From Alistipes timonensis (lineage in GTDB: Bacteria > Bacteroidota > Bacteroidia > Bacteroidales > Muribaculaceae), in NCBI GenBank assembly GCA_023663385.1, contig JAMPHO010000003.1:56859-120858 (forward strand): a stretch of 64,000 bases of DNA. The letters run 5' to 3'. The position numbers were made by a program, and so were the translations under genes. Below, piece by piece: positions 1 to 7,969 of the stretch. Under the pieces are notes generated by a model. It had not been told where the DNA came from. It did no database searches and saw only the letters and a list, made by a program, of their open reading frames with translations. Positions within the stretch are counted from its first letter, which is position 1, and every line of letters starts with the position of its first letter.

Positions 1-1
1 C

Positions 2-658
2 AATGTACGCAATGGTGAATACCAATATTATACCAAAAACCGTCTTGAGAACTGCTGCCAGGCCGACGGAGTGCTCCGCTTTACAACCATCAAGGAGGAT
101 TACACCGACCCGGAGACAGGTCAAACCGCCCAATACACCTCGGCGAGCGTTACCACTCAGAATACCGTGAAGTTCACTTACGGACGCGTCGATGTCCGCG
201 CCAAGCTCCCGGCAATCAAAGGCACATGGCCCGCCATATGGCTGATGCCCAATGATAGCTATTACGGTATGTGGCCCCGTTCGGGTGAGATTGACATCAT
301 GGAGAATGTAGGCTACGACCCCAATGTGGTACACTTCACTGCCCACACCTATCTCCAGCACGGAGGTGACAACAACAAGCACCATATGTCAATGAGGGTT
401 ATGAATCCCACCCCCTCGGACGACTTCCATGTGTACTCGCTTGAATGGTCGGAAAACAAGCTTACCTGGCTCGTCGACGGCAAGCGCGGTTTCACTATGG
501 TGAAAAACTCGGCCCTCTGGACCGGGTGGCCGTTCGACCGCGACTTCTACCTCATTCTGAATCTCGCCTGGGGCGGTAGCTGGGGAGGCCAGCAGGGTAT
601 CGAGTCGGAGAAACTCCCGGTTACCTACGAGGTTGACTACGTCAGAATATTCCAGTAA
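2..658 (+). CDS. GH16 family glucanase, 3' part (start lies upstream of the window)
   Basis: The reading frame is open from base 2 to the TAA at 656-658 and continues the GH16 fold upstream of the first internal ATG at base 71, so this is the C-terminal ~218 residues of a longer gene. The catalytic motif EIDIME is encoded at 287-304; in family 16 the first Glu is the nucleophile and the second the acid/base. Tryptophan-rich motifs around it (TWPAIWLMP, WAWGG-like LAWGGSWGG) fit a laminarinase/licheninase that cuts beta-1,3 or beta-1,3-1,4-glucan by a retaining mechanism. The protein ends right after the catalytic domain (VDYVRIFQ), with no C-terminal sorting module. It is probably exported, but the signal peptide is outside the window. 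Exact glucan specificity cannot be read here. Confidence 0.9.
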   Translation, partial: NVRNGEYQYYTKNRLENCCQADGVLRFTTIKEDYTDPETGQTAQYTSASVTTQNTVKFTYGRVDVRAKLPAIKGTWPAIWLMPNDSYYGMWPRSGEIDIMENVGYDPNVVHFTAHTYLQHGGDNNKHHMSMRVMNPTPSDDFHVYSLEWSENKLTWLVDGKRGFTMVKNSALWTGWPFDRDFYLILNLAWGGSWGGQQGIESEKLPVTYEVDYVRIFQ

Positions 659-729
659 TAATTAAATATCAGTTTACAAAAACACAATCATTATTTTAAC
701 CAGTCGAAAAAAACTTAACATACAAAACC

Positions 730-2202
730 ATGAATAAGAAACAGTTACTCTCCCTCGCTGCTGCCGCCATCCTCGGTGCGTCGCAATCGTTCGCCGCGGT
801 TGAATACTGGGTTGCCTCCAACGGCTCCGATGAGAATCCCGGAACCGAGGCCAAGCCGTTCGCCACACCCGAAATGGCCATCCTGATGGTCAAGGACAAC
901 ACCGAGACAATCATCCATCTCGAAAAGGACGCCACCTTCATGATGGCCGGCCAGCTTAACCTCGACAAGAATAAGATCTGCACTATCGAGGGTGACAACA
1001 CCACGCTCAAAGGTGCCGAGAAACCCGGTTACGAGGGGGGCGAGGCTGTGCGTATTTTCCGCGCTGCCGACAATTCGAAGGTAACCCTTCGCGGCATAAA
1101 CTTCGTCAACGGTCGCCAGGTCGAGTACGTTCTCGGAGGCGCCATCTACTTCGCCGGTGAAGAACTCAATATCGACAAATGCCGCTTCATCGACAACGAG
1201 GCCGGTTCGGCCGGCGCTGCCATCGGCTCCCGCGGCCATATCGTGCGCGTCACCAATTCTTACTTCGAGCACAACTACACCATCGGCGGCGGCTCCCGCG
1301 GTCCCGCCATCATGCAGCGCGGTCCCGAGACCCTCGACGGTGAGCTCTATGTCGACAACTGCACTTTCTACAAAAACTCAGAAAACCAGGGAGGCCAGGG
1401 CACTTGCATCGGCATTTACGACCCCTCTAACCAGCCCGGTGTCAACTTCGCAGGTTGCAAGAAACTCGTGGTTACCAACTCTACTTTCGTGGAGAATACC
1501 TCGAAGGATAACTATCAGGCGTGCATCGACATCTCCGACTCCTCTGACTGCGAGACCATCCTCGCCAATAACACTTTCTATAACAACGACGGCGCTCTCC
1601 GCCTCTACTTCCAACTGGAACCGGTGTATATGTTCAATAACTTCGCTTACTGCAACCGGGCATGCGTGCTTTCCGAGCTTTCGATCGCCGATGCCGACCG
1701 CGCCCAGGTAATCGCCCGCAACAACATCCTCTATGGCGCTGAGCGCGGTGTGAACGAGAATATGGACGACAAGGATTTCAACGCCAACGCGGCTTCGGCC
1801 CACAACACCCTCGGCCTCTGCAAGGATGTCACTATGACCGCTCTCGGTGTGAGCACCACGCTCGGCACCCGCGACGAGGGCTTCGTTCCCTTCCTCTCCA
1901 TCCTGCGCGACAACTCCCCCCTGGTTAACGCCGGTATCGAGAACTCCGCCGAGTGGACCAAGGACAACGTTATCCCTGCCACTGACTGCCGCGGTTACAA
2001 GAACAATGGCGGCAAGGATGTAGGCGCTTACGAGTATGACGGCGTCAACCCCGACGATGACACCGCTGTAGAGGTTGTGGCTACCGAGACTGTCGACGCT
2101 CCCGTTGAATACTACAATCTCCAGGGTATGCGCGTGGCCAACCCCGCAAACGGCATCTTCATCCGTCGCCAGGGCAATAAGGCTACGAAAGTGCGCCTCT
2201 AA
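730..2202 (+). CDS. Secreted right-handed parallel beta-helix protein with C-terminal sorting-like module
   Basis: 490 residues. A Sec signal peptide (MNKK, then a hydrophobic stretch ending ASQSFA) is followed by a DUF1565-like opening (YWVASNGSDENPGTEAKPF), then repeated short strands with N-rich turns (NNTFYNNDGA, NSTFVENTS) typical of pectate-lyase-like beta-helices. The last ~35 residues (EYYNLQGMRV...GIFIRRQG) resemble the type A C-terminal module of Bacteroidales surface proteins. No catalytic residues could be assigned, so it may be a polysaccharide lyase/hydrolase or only a binding protein. It lies 71 bases after the GH16 gene and 31 before the LRR gene, so the three may share a transcript. 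Exported to the surface by inference. Confidence 0.8.
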   Translation: MNKKQLLSLAAAAILGASQSFAAVEYWVASNGSDENPGTEAKPFATPEMAILMVKDNTETIIHLEKDATFMMAGQLNLDKNKICTIEGDNTTLKGAEKPGYEGGEAVRIFRAADNSKVTLRGINFVNGRQVEYVLGGAIYFAGEELNIDKCRFIDNEAGSAGAAIGSRGHIVRVTNSYFEHNYTIGGGSRGPAIMQRGPETLDGELYVDNCTFYKNSENQGGQGTCIGIYDPSNQPGVNFAGCKKLVVTNSTFVENTSKDNYQACIDISDSSDCETILANNTFYNNDGALRLYFQLEPVYMFNNFAYCNRACVLSELSIADADRAQVIARNNILYGAERGVNENMDDKDFNANAASAHNTLGLCKDVTMTALGVSTTLGTRDEGFVPFLSILRDNSPLVNAGIENSAEWTKDNVIPATDCRGYKNNGGKDVGAYEYDGVNPDDDTAVEVVATETVDAPVEYYNLQGMRVANPANGIFIRRQGNKATKVRL

Positions 2203-2233
2203 ACCAAGATAATCCAATCCGAAAACCGAAATC

Positions 2234-3979
2234 ATGAAAAAGTTCACGATATTGGCGACAGCTTTCGCGCTGGCAGCTTCGGCTGCCAACGCCGAGAGCG
2301 TCACCATCAAACACGAGACCGCCGGAGCGCTCGAAAGCGAGCTTAACGCCGCTATCGCCGCATCCGAGACCCTCACATCGATGGCCGACATCACCGAGTT
2401 GACAATCGTCGGTGAAGCTCAGATGACCGCCACCGATTTCGCAAAGATTCGCACGCATCTGCGCCCATCGCTGCTATACCTGGATCTCTCCGGCGCTAAA
2501 TTCGCCAACAACAAGTTGCCCGGGGGTGACTATGACAAACAGGGCATTCTCCAGACTATGAATGTCAAGGAGGTAAAACTTCCCTCTACCCTTACAGGGT
2601 TATCAGGTGGCGCGTTCTATATGTGTAAGTCACTTGAAACTATAAATTTGCCTGATGGTGTCAAAGTTATAAGCCAATATTGCTTTTCAGGTTGCGAGAA
2701 GTTGAAGCTTACCTCTCTGCCTCCTAATCTGACGACTATCTCGGCTGACGCGTTTCGCGGTTGTGTATCTCTGGAGTTGACCGAACTACCGGAAACGGTA
2801 AAAAGCATTGGAGGCGATGCGTTCAACGATGATGAGGTAGCTTCCAATAAGCTTCCTTTGACAGGAGTGGCATTCTCAAAGCTCCCTCGCGATCTTGAGA
2901 AGCTTGGCGAACGTGCGTTCCGCCGCACCAGTTGCACTTTCTCGGAATGGCCTGAAAACCTCACCACTTTGCCTTCGTCTGTGTTTTCTGCCACAAAAGT
3001 AGCTTTCAAAACATTGTCGCCTAATATTACCTCTGTCGGGACTTATGCTTTCCAAAGTGTTAAGACGATGCCAGAATTCATCATCCCCGATCAGGCGAAT
3101 TTATGGACCAAGATTCCTGATGGCTGCTTCTTTGTTCAGACCGACGATGCTGTGCGTGCGTTTGTTTGCCGTGCGCCCTCAGCTCCTAAAGCGACAGTTA
3201 ATATAGGCTCAGGAGCCTGGTCCGGCTCGTTCAGCCAGGTGGCGAAGAATCCCAACACTACTTTCAGAGTGCTCGCTTCCGCGGCTAAGAGCTTCAAGAC
3301 CACCGCGCCCTACAGCTCCATGAACATCGAGCTGCTGACAACTGAGGTCGCCGCTCCCCAGATGCTTTACGCCGACGGCATTCTGCCGGAACACGTCGTT
3401 GTGAAGTTCATCGCCGACAAGCCCGCCGACTATGAGGAATTTGATGAGCATTTCCCCGGCTTCCAGGCTGAGCATACTACCTTTGGGGCTGTTCCCGAAG
3501 GAGAGGGGCACCTTGAAATCTCGTTTACCGACGATGCCGACTTCTTTGCCTATGTGAAGGAGATCCGTTGGGCTCCGACAGCCGAAGCGTACGCCGAGGA
3601 TGGCGAAACCGAAGGTGATGCGTCGGAGGAAGCCGGCGAGGAGATCGATCCCGACCTGCTTTACACCTGTACCAACCTGTCGCAGAGCCTCAAGCGCACG
3701 ATTTCCGTTCCCGTGAACGTAACTCCGGGTATGCGCCCGCTGTTCGTTGAAATCGGCAAGACCGACCTTCAAACCGGCGTTGAGTCCGTCGAGGCTCCCG
3801 CCGCCATTGTTACCCGCCGCGGCGACATCCTCAGCCTTTCGGTTGAAGGCGCCGAGCTGTATGACCTCGCCGGGCGTATGGTGGCATCGACTACGTCGAA
3901 CACTCTCGATCTGGGCGGCCTTCCCGCCGGGGCTTATGTGCTCCGTGCCCACAAGACGGCTGTCAAGATTGTGAAATAA
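2234..3979 (+). CDS. BspA-like leucine-rich-repeat surface protein with C-terminal sorting-like module
   Basis: 581 residues with a signal peptide (MKKFTILATAFALAASAANA). Residues ~80-300 hold LRR_5 (BspA/Treponema pallidum type) repeats of the form AFxxCxxLxxIxLPxxVxxI. A non-repeat domain follows, with an acidic stretch near 455-475, and the protein ends in a sorting-like module (LYDLAGRMVAS...GAYVLRAH). Such proteins bind host or bacterial surfaces in known relatives; the ligand here is unknown. The repeat-coding part (about 2580-3200) is visibly AT-richer than the ends: for example 21 of 60 bases are G/C in 2641-2700 against 38 of 60 in 3301-3360, so the repeat block may have a different history. 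It sits between a beta-helix protein and a glucosidase on the same strand. Confidence 0.85.
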   Translation: MKKFTILATAFALAASAANAESVTIKHETAGALESELNAAIAASETLTSMADITELTIVGEAQMTATDFAKIRTHLRPSLLYLDLSGAKFANNKLPGGDYDKQGILQTMNVKEVKLPSTLTGLSGGAFYMCKSLETINLPDGVKVISQYCFSGCEKLKLTSLPPNLTTISADAFRGCVSLELTELPETVKSIGGDAFNDDEVASNKLPLTGVAFSKLPRDLEKLGERAFRRTSCTFSEWPENLTTLPSSVFSATKVAFKTLSPNITSVGTYAFQSVKTMPEFIIPDQANLWTKIPDGCFFVQTDDAVRAFVCRAPSAPKATVNIGSGAWSGSFSQVAKNPNTTFRVLASAAKSFKTTAPYSSMNIELLTTEVAAPQMLYADGILPEHVVVKFIADKPADYEEFDEHFPGFQAEHTTFGAVPEGEGHLEISFTDDADFFAYVKEIRWAPTAEAYAEDGETEGDASEEAGEEIDPDLLYTCTNLSQSLKRTISVPVNVTPGMRPLFVEIGKTDLQTGVESVEAPAAIVTRRGDILSLSVEGAELYDLAGRMVASTTSNTLDLGGLPAGAYVLRAHKTAVKIVK

Positions 3980-4018
3980 ACAGAGGAACTTACCACGCAG
4001 AAACATTTTGTGGCATAG

Positions 4019-7000
4019 ATGTATAAGATTGTAAGAAAGTTTGTATTCGCTTTTGCGGCGGCGCTCGTACCTTTCGGGGGCGGCGCTGCCGCAATCGCTT
4101 CCGATGCCTCTATGGAGGCTCGGATCGACTCCCTGTTGTCGAAAATGACCCTCCAGGAGAAAGTCGGGCAGCTCAACCAGCTTAACACGGCCAGCTTCGA
4201 CACTCTTTCAACGGCGGTGGCAGAAGGTAGGGTGGGGTCGATACTCAACGAGGTCAACCCGGAGGTAGTCAACGCGCTGCAGCGCAAGGCCGTTGAGGAG
4301 TCGCGGTTGGGGATACCCCTGGTATTCGCCCGCGATGTAATTCACGGGTTTAATACCATTTTCCCCATACCGCTGGGGCAGGCCGCGACCTGGAACCCCG
4401 AGCTTGTGGAGCTCGGAGCGAGAATCGCCGCTGTCGAAGCTTCGGCGTGCGGCGTGCGCTGGACTTTTTCACCGATGATGGATGTATCGCGCGACGCCCG
4501 TTGGGGACGCATCGCTGAATCAGCGGGTGAGGATCCCCTGCTCAACGAGCGTATGGGGCTCGCGATGATCCGAGGTTATCAGACCGACGATCTCACTGAC
4601 CCGACCGCTATGGCCGCGTGCGCCAAGCATTTCGCCGGATACGGCTTTTCGGAGTCTGGGAAGGACTATAATACCACCTGGCTACCGTTGCCGCTGCTCA
4701 ACGATGTGGTGCTTCCGCCGTTCGAGGCCGCGGCCAAGGCAGGCGCGGCGACATTTATGACTTCGTTCAATGATATAAACGGCGTACCATCATCGGGCAA
4801 CCGATGGCTTATGCGCGACGTGCTCCGCGACCGTTGGGGCTTCGACGGGGTGCTCGTGAGTGACTGGAATGCCATAACCGAGATGATTTCCCACGGGGTA
4901 GCGCCCGACAAGCGTGCCGCCGCCGCGCTCGCCGCCGCCGCGGGTGTGGATGTCGATATGGAGGGACACGCTTATTCCCAGGCGCTTGAGGCGCTCGTGA
5001 AAGCCGGAAGGATTGACGAGAAGGTCGTCGACGGCCTCGTGCGCGATGTGCTTCGTCTCAAGATGCGCCTCGGCCTGTTTGAGAATCCGTATGTCGATAC
5101 TTCGAAACCTTCGCCCGCCTACCTCCCCTCCCATCTCGACGCGGCGCGCCGAACGGCCGAGGAGGGCGCGGTGCTTTTGAAAAACAACGGATTGCTCCCG
5201 TTTGGAAAATCTGTTAAGAAGCTTGCCGTGGTAGGACCGATGGCCGACGCGGCCTATGACCAGTGCGGTACATGGGCTCCTGACATCGACAAGAGCCGTT
5301 CGGTGACCCCTTTGACCGCTCTCCGCGACGCTTTCGGCACCAAAAATATCCTGTACGCCCCGGGACTTAAGTATACGCGCGACCGCTCTCTCGACGGAAT
5401 CGCCGCGGCGGTCGAAGCCGCGCGCGGGGCTGATGCTGTAGTGTGCTTCGTCGGAGAAGAGGCGGTTATGTCGGGCGAGGCCCACTGCATGGCCGACCTT
5501 GACCTGAAAGGAGCGCAGTCCGCTCTTATTGAGGCATTGAAGGAAACTGGCAAACCACTCGCCGTTGTGTTTATGGCGGGGCGTCCTCTTACTGTTGAGA
5601 AAGAAATCGCCCTGGCCGACGCCGTGCTCTATTCCTTCCACGGGGGCACGATGGCCGGTCCGGCGCTGGCCAACCTGCTCACCGGTAAAGCAAACCCTTC
5701 GGGTAAACTTCCGGCGACAATGGCCCGTATGACAGGCCAATATCCGATTTATTACGCCCATAAGCAGACCGGTCGTCCGCCTGAATGGACCATCGACCTT
5801 GACGCTATTCCGGTTGAGGCTCCGCAGACATCCACGGGGTGCACCTCATATTTCCTCGATGCGGGTAAGGATCCGCTATACCCCTTCGGCTACGGACTGA
5901 GCTACACTACTTTTGAAATCAGCGAGCCCCGCCTGTCGGCCAACGCGCTCTCTATGGCGAGCGAGAAGCCGCTTACAGTTACCTGCACCGTTAAGAACAC
6001 CGGCAATCGGGAGGGAGCCGAGGTAGTGCAATTCTATGTGCGCGATATGTTCGCGAGCCTCGCCCGACCAGTTAAGGAGCTAAAAGATTTCAAGAAGGTT
6101 ACCTTAAAGCCCGGCGAAAGCAAGGAGGTTAGCTTCTCGATCTACCCATCCCAGCTATCTTTCAGCGGCCTTGATGGCGAGAGGCTTCTCGAACCGGGCG
6201 AGTTCCGTGTGTGGACCGCCTCTAACTCAGCCTCGGGGAAACCGGCGAGCTTCTCCCTTGTCGAAGAAAAAATAGTGGGGAGTGTGCCTGACGAGTGGCT
6301 CCGTTGCTGGGAGCCGGGTGAGAAGCCCGAAGTGGGAGTCAATCTCCGCAACGACACAGGCGTTGACGGTTCCGCCTCGGTAAGCTCGAAGCTTATGAAA
6401 GACGACTGGAGTTTTGTTGACGAATGGACCAAGGAAATCAAACTTGACGCGGGCAGCACTGCCGGCGTCAAGTTTGACGCTTTGACCCTCGCCCCGGGGT
6501 TCTACCGGGTTGAGGTCAGGGTAGGTGACCATCTGGTGCGCCGGTTCAATATCGGTTACGACCCAACTTCGATAGTTTCAGCCGCTGACCGCCAGCCTGA
6601 TTTCGAGGCATTCTGGCATAATGCCCTTAAGGAGTTGGCCGCCACGGCGCCCGAGTACAAGCTCACGCTCGACAAGGAAAAGTCGGGGAGCGCCCGCGAC
6701 GTCTACCTGGTGGAAATGAAGTCGGTCCCCGACAGTGTCGGTGCCGAGCCGGTGACCATCAGGGGGTATTATTCAGCCCCCAAAGATGGTGGAAAGCACC
6801 CGGCGCTCCTCTGTTTCGAGGGGTACGATGGTGGCCAGGGCCCATACTGGGGGCCAGGTGACATTAATCCTGACTGGGCGGAGTTCCACCTGTCGAGCCG
6901 CGGCCAGATGCTCAACAACCGAGGTGAAAACAAAAACACCTACGGCGACTGGTTTGCCTGGAACTTCGGCGACAAGGACCATTATTATTATCGTGGCGCG

Positions 7001-7495
7001 TTTATGGACGTAGTGCGCGCGGTCGATTTCATTACCTCGCGCGAAACTACCGACACCACCCGGGTTTATGCCTGCGGGCAGAGCCAGGGCGGTGCTTTCA
7101 CGGTCGCGTCTGCGGCTCTCGGTGGAGGCCGCGTCAAGGGCATAGCTCCGGCTGTGACGTTCCTGGGCGACTATCCCGACTATTTCCGTGTTGAATATTG
7201 GCCCGGTAATGTTGCCAAGCGCCGCCAGAGAGAGCTTGGGCTCGCTGACGAGGATATGTACGCTTTCCTTTCATATTTCGACACCAAGAACCTCGCACCC
7301 TGGGTCACATGCCCTGTTTTCGGTTCCTACAGCCTCCAGGATGCCACTTGTCCGCCCCATACGAATTTCGCATCCCACAATTTGTTTAATACAGATAATA
7401 AGCGATATGTAATTAATCCCGTCAATGGCCATTGGGTAAATCCCTCATGGTATGGCGATTATTACGACTTCTTCTATTCCCTGTTTCCGCGTTAG
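4019..7495 (+). CDS. GH3 beta-glucosidase fused to a CE7-type (acetyl xylan esterase-like) alpha/beta hydrolase
   Basis: 1158 residues. After a signal peptide (~1-28) comes a complete GH3 enzyme: N-domain ~30-340 with nucleophile D282 in VLVSDWNA, C-domain ~375-600, and a fibronectin-like domain ~635-740 after the YPFGYGLSYT motif. A beta-sandwich linker (~745-845) leads into a second enzyme (~850-1158) with the CE7 signatures: RGQ, GQSQGG with Ser1022, Asp1108 (LQDATCPP) and His1138 (NGHW). CE7 enzymes remove acetyl groups from xylan, oligosaccharides or cephalosporins. Both active sites appear intact, so I infer a bifunctional enzyme that deacetylates and trims acetylated oligosaccharides, probably periplasmic. 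Most GH3 enzymes are 700-800 residues long, so the fusion is unusual. Substrate unknown. Confidence 0.88.
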   Translation: MYKIVRKFVFAFAAALVPFGGGAAAIASDASMEARIDSLLSKMTLQEKVGQLNQLNTASFDTLSTAVAEGRVGSILNEVNPEVVNALQRKAVEESRLGIPLVFARDVIHGFNTIFPIPLGQAATWNPELVELGARIAAVEASACGVRWTFSPMMDVSRDARWGRIAESAGEDPLLNERMGLAMIRGYQTDDLTDPTAMAACAKHFAGYGFSESGKDYNTTWLPLPLLNDVVLPPFEAAAKAGAATFMTSFNDINGVPSSGNRWLMRDVLRDRWGFDGVLVSDWNAITEMISHGVAPDKRAAAALAAAAGVDVDMEGHAYSQALEALVKAGRIDEKVVDGLVRDVLRLKMRLGLFENPYVDTSKPSPAYLPSHLDAARRTAEEGAVLLKNNGLLPFGKSVKKLAVVGPMADAAYDQCGTWAPDIDKSRSVTPLTALRDAFGTKNILYAPGLKYTRDRSLDGIAAAVEAARGADAVVCFVGEEAVMSGEAHCMADLDLKGAQSALIEALKETGKPLAVVFMAGRPLTVEKEIALADAVLYSFHGGTMAGPALANLLTGKANPSGKLPATMARMTGQYPIYYAHKQTGRPPEWTIDLDAIPVEAPQTSTGCTSYFLDAGKDPLYPFGYGLSYTTFEISEPRLSANALSMASEKPLTVTCTVKNTGNREGAEVVQFYVRDMFASLARPVKELKDFKKVTLKPGESKEVSFSIYPSQLSFSGLDGERLLEPGEFRVWTASNSASGKPASFSLVEEKIVGSVPDEWLRCWEPGEKPEVGVNLRNDTGVDGSASVSSKLMKDDWSFVDEWTKEIKLDAGSTAGVKFDALTLAPGFYRVEVRVGDHLVRRFNIGYDPTSIVSAADRQPDFEAFWHNALKELAATAPEYKLTLDKEKSGSARDVYLVEMKSVPDSVGAEPVTIRGYYSAPKDGGKHPALLCFEGYDGGQGPYWGPGDINPDWAEFHLSSRGQMLNNRGENKNTYGDWFAWNFGDKDHYYYRGAFMDVVRAVDFITSRETTDTTRVYACGQSQGGAFTVASAALGGGRVKGIAPAVTFLGDYPDYFRVEYWPGNVAKRRQRELGLADEDMYAFLSYFDTKNLAPWVTCPVFGSYSLQDATCPPHTNFASHNLFNTDNKRYVINPVNGHWVNPSWYGDYYDFFYSLFPR

Positions 7496-7507
7496 GGAAT
7501 TAATTTG

Positions 7508-7515
7508 TAACTTCG
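7508..7515 (+). promoter_or_regulatory. Possible -7 box (TAACTTCG) of the His-rich protein gene
   Basis: TAACTTCG matches the Bacteroidetes -7 consensus TAnnTTTG at seven of eight positions. The expected start of transcription (about 5 bases downstream) coincides with the GTG at 7520, so the message would be leaderless or nearly so. Confidence 0.4.
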
Positions 7516-7519
7516 CGGC

Positions 7520-7864
7520 GTGAAAGAGAGGGCCGTAAAGATATTAGGCTGTATCCTTATAGCGGTGTTTGTGAATTTTATATTCGCCAACACGGTCTTC
7601 TCGCATACACACCAGGGGGTTACGGGCAGTCTTGTGACGCACTCCCACCCCTATAACCCGGCGGGACACCACGGCCATTCCTCCCAGTCGCTCGACCAGA
7701 TCGCGGCGTTCAATGCCGCGTCGGCCTCGTTCGAGGGGGGCTTGACGCCTGTTCTCGATGTCGCCCGGAGCATCACGATGACTCTCGGGACCGAGATTTG
7801 TGCCGAAATGGCCACAACGAGCCCCGCTGCCGCCGCTCTCCGCGGTCCGCCTTATGCGGGATAA
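7520..7864 (+). CDS. Small exported histidine-rich protein next to a TonB receptor
   Basis: 114 residues with a GTG start, the only possible start before the hydrophobic stretch. A single N-terminal hydrophobic helix (ILGCILIAVFVNFIFA) is followed by a His-rich segment (HTHQG ... HSHPYNPAGHHGHS) with seven His within about 30 residues, then an Ala-rich tail without cysteines. The His cluster could bind zinc, copper, nickel or haem; which one is not visible. It is followed after ~105 bases by a TonB-dependent receptor, and the two probably form one transport unit in which this protein holds the metal or ligand in the periplasm. No named family was recognised; the function is inference from composition and position. 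Confidence 0.7.
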   Translation: MKERAVKILGCILIAVFVNFIFANTVFSHTHQGVTGSLVTHSHPYNPAGHHGHSSQSLDQIAAFNAASASFEGGLTPVLDVARSITMTLGTEICAEMATTSPAAAALRGPPYAG

Positions 7865-7868
7865 TGTT

Positions 7869-7897
7869 TTAGCTTCTCTCCTATTAGCTTCTCTCCT
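7869..7897 (+). repeat. 14-bp direct repeat between His-rich gene and TonB receptor gene
   Basis: TTAGCTTCTCTCCT occurs twice with a period of 15 bases (7869-7882 and 7884-7897). A short hairpin (CTCCGC...GCGGAG, 7922-7939) follows before the receptor start codon. Together they could form a leader control element; no protein or RNA family was recognised. Confidence 0.6.
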
Positions 7898-7969
7898 TTT
7901 TGAAGCCTCTCTCGTCCGGTGCTCCGCCCTGAAGCGGAGTTCGCTGACTCATTTACTCATTATCCCGCA

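Noticed and set aside
7865..7969. Cobalamin or other riboswitch before the TonB receptor
   Set aside because: The interval is too short and no B12-box-like sequence is present.
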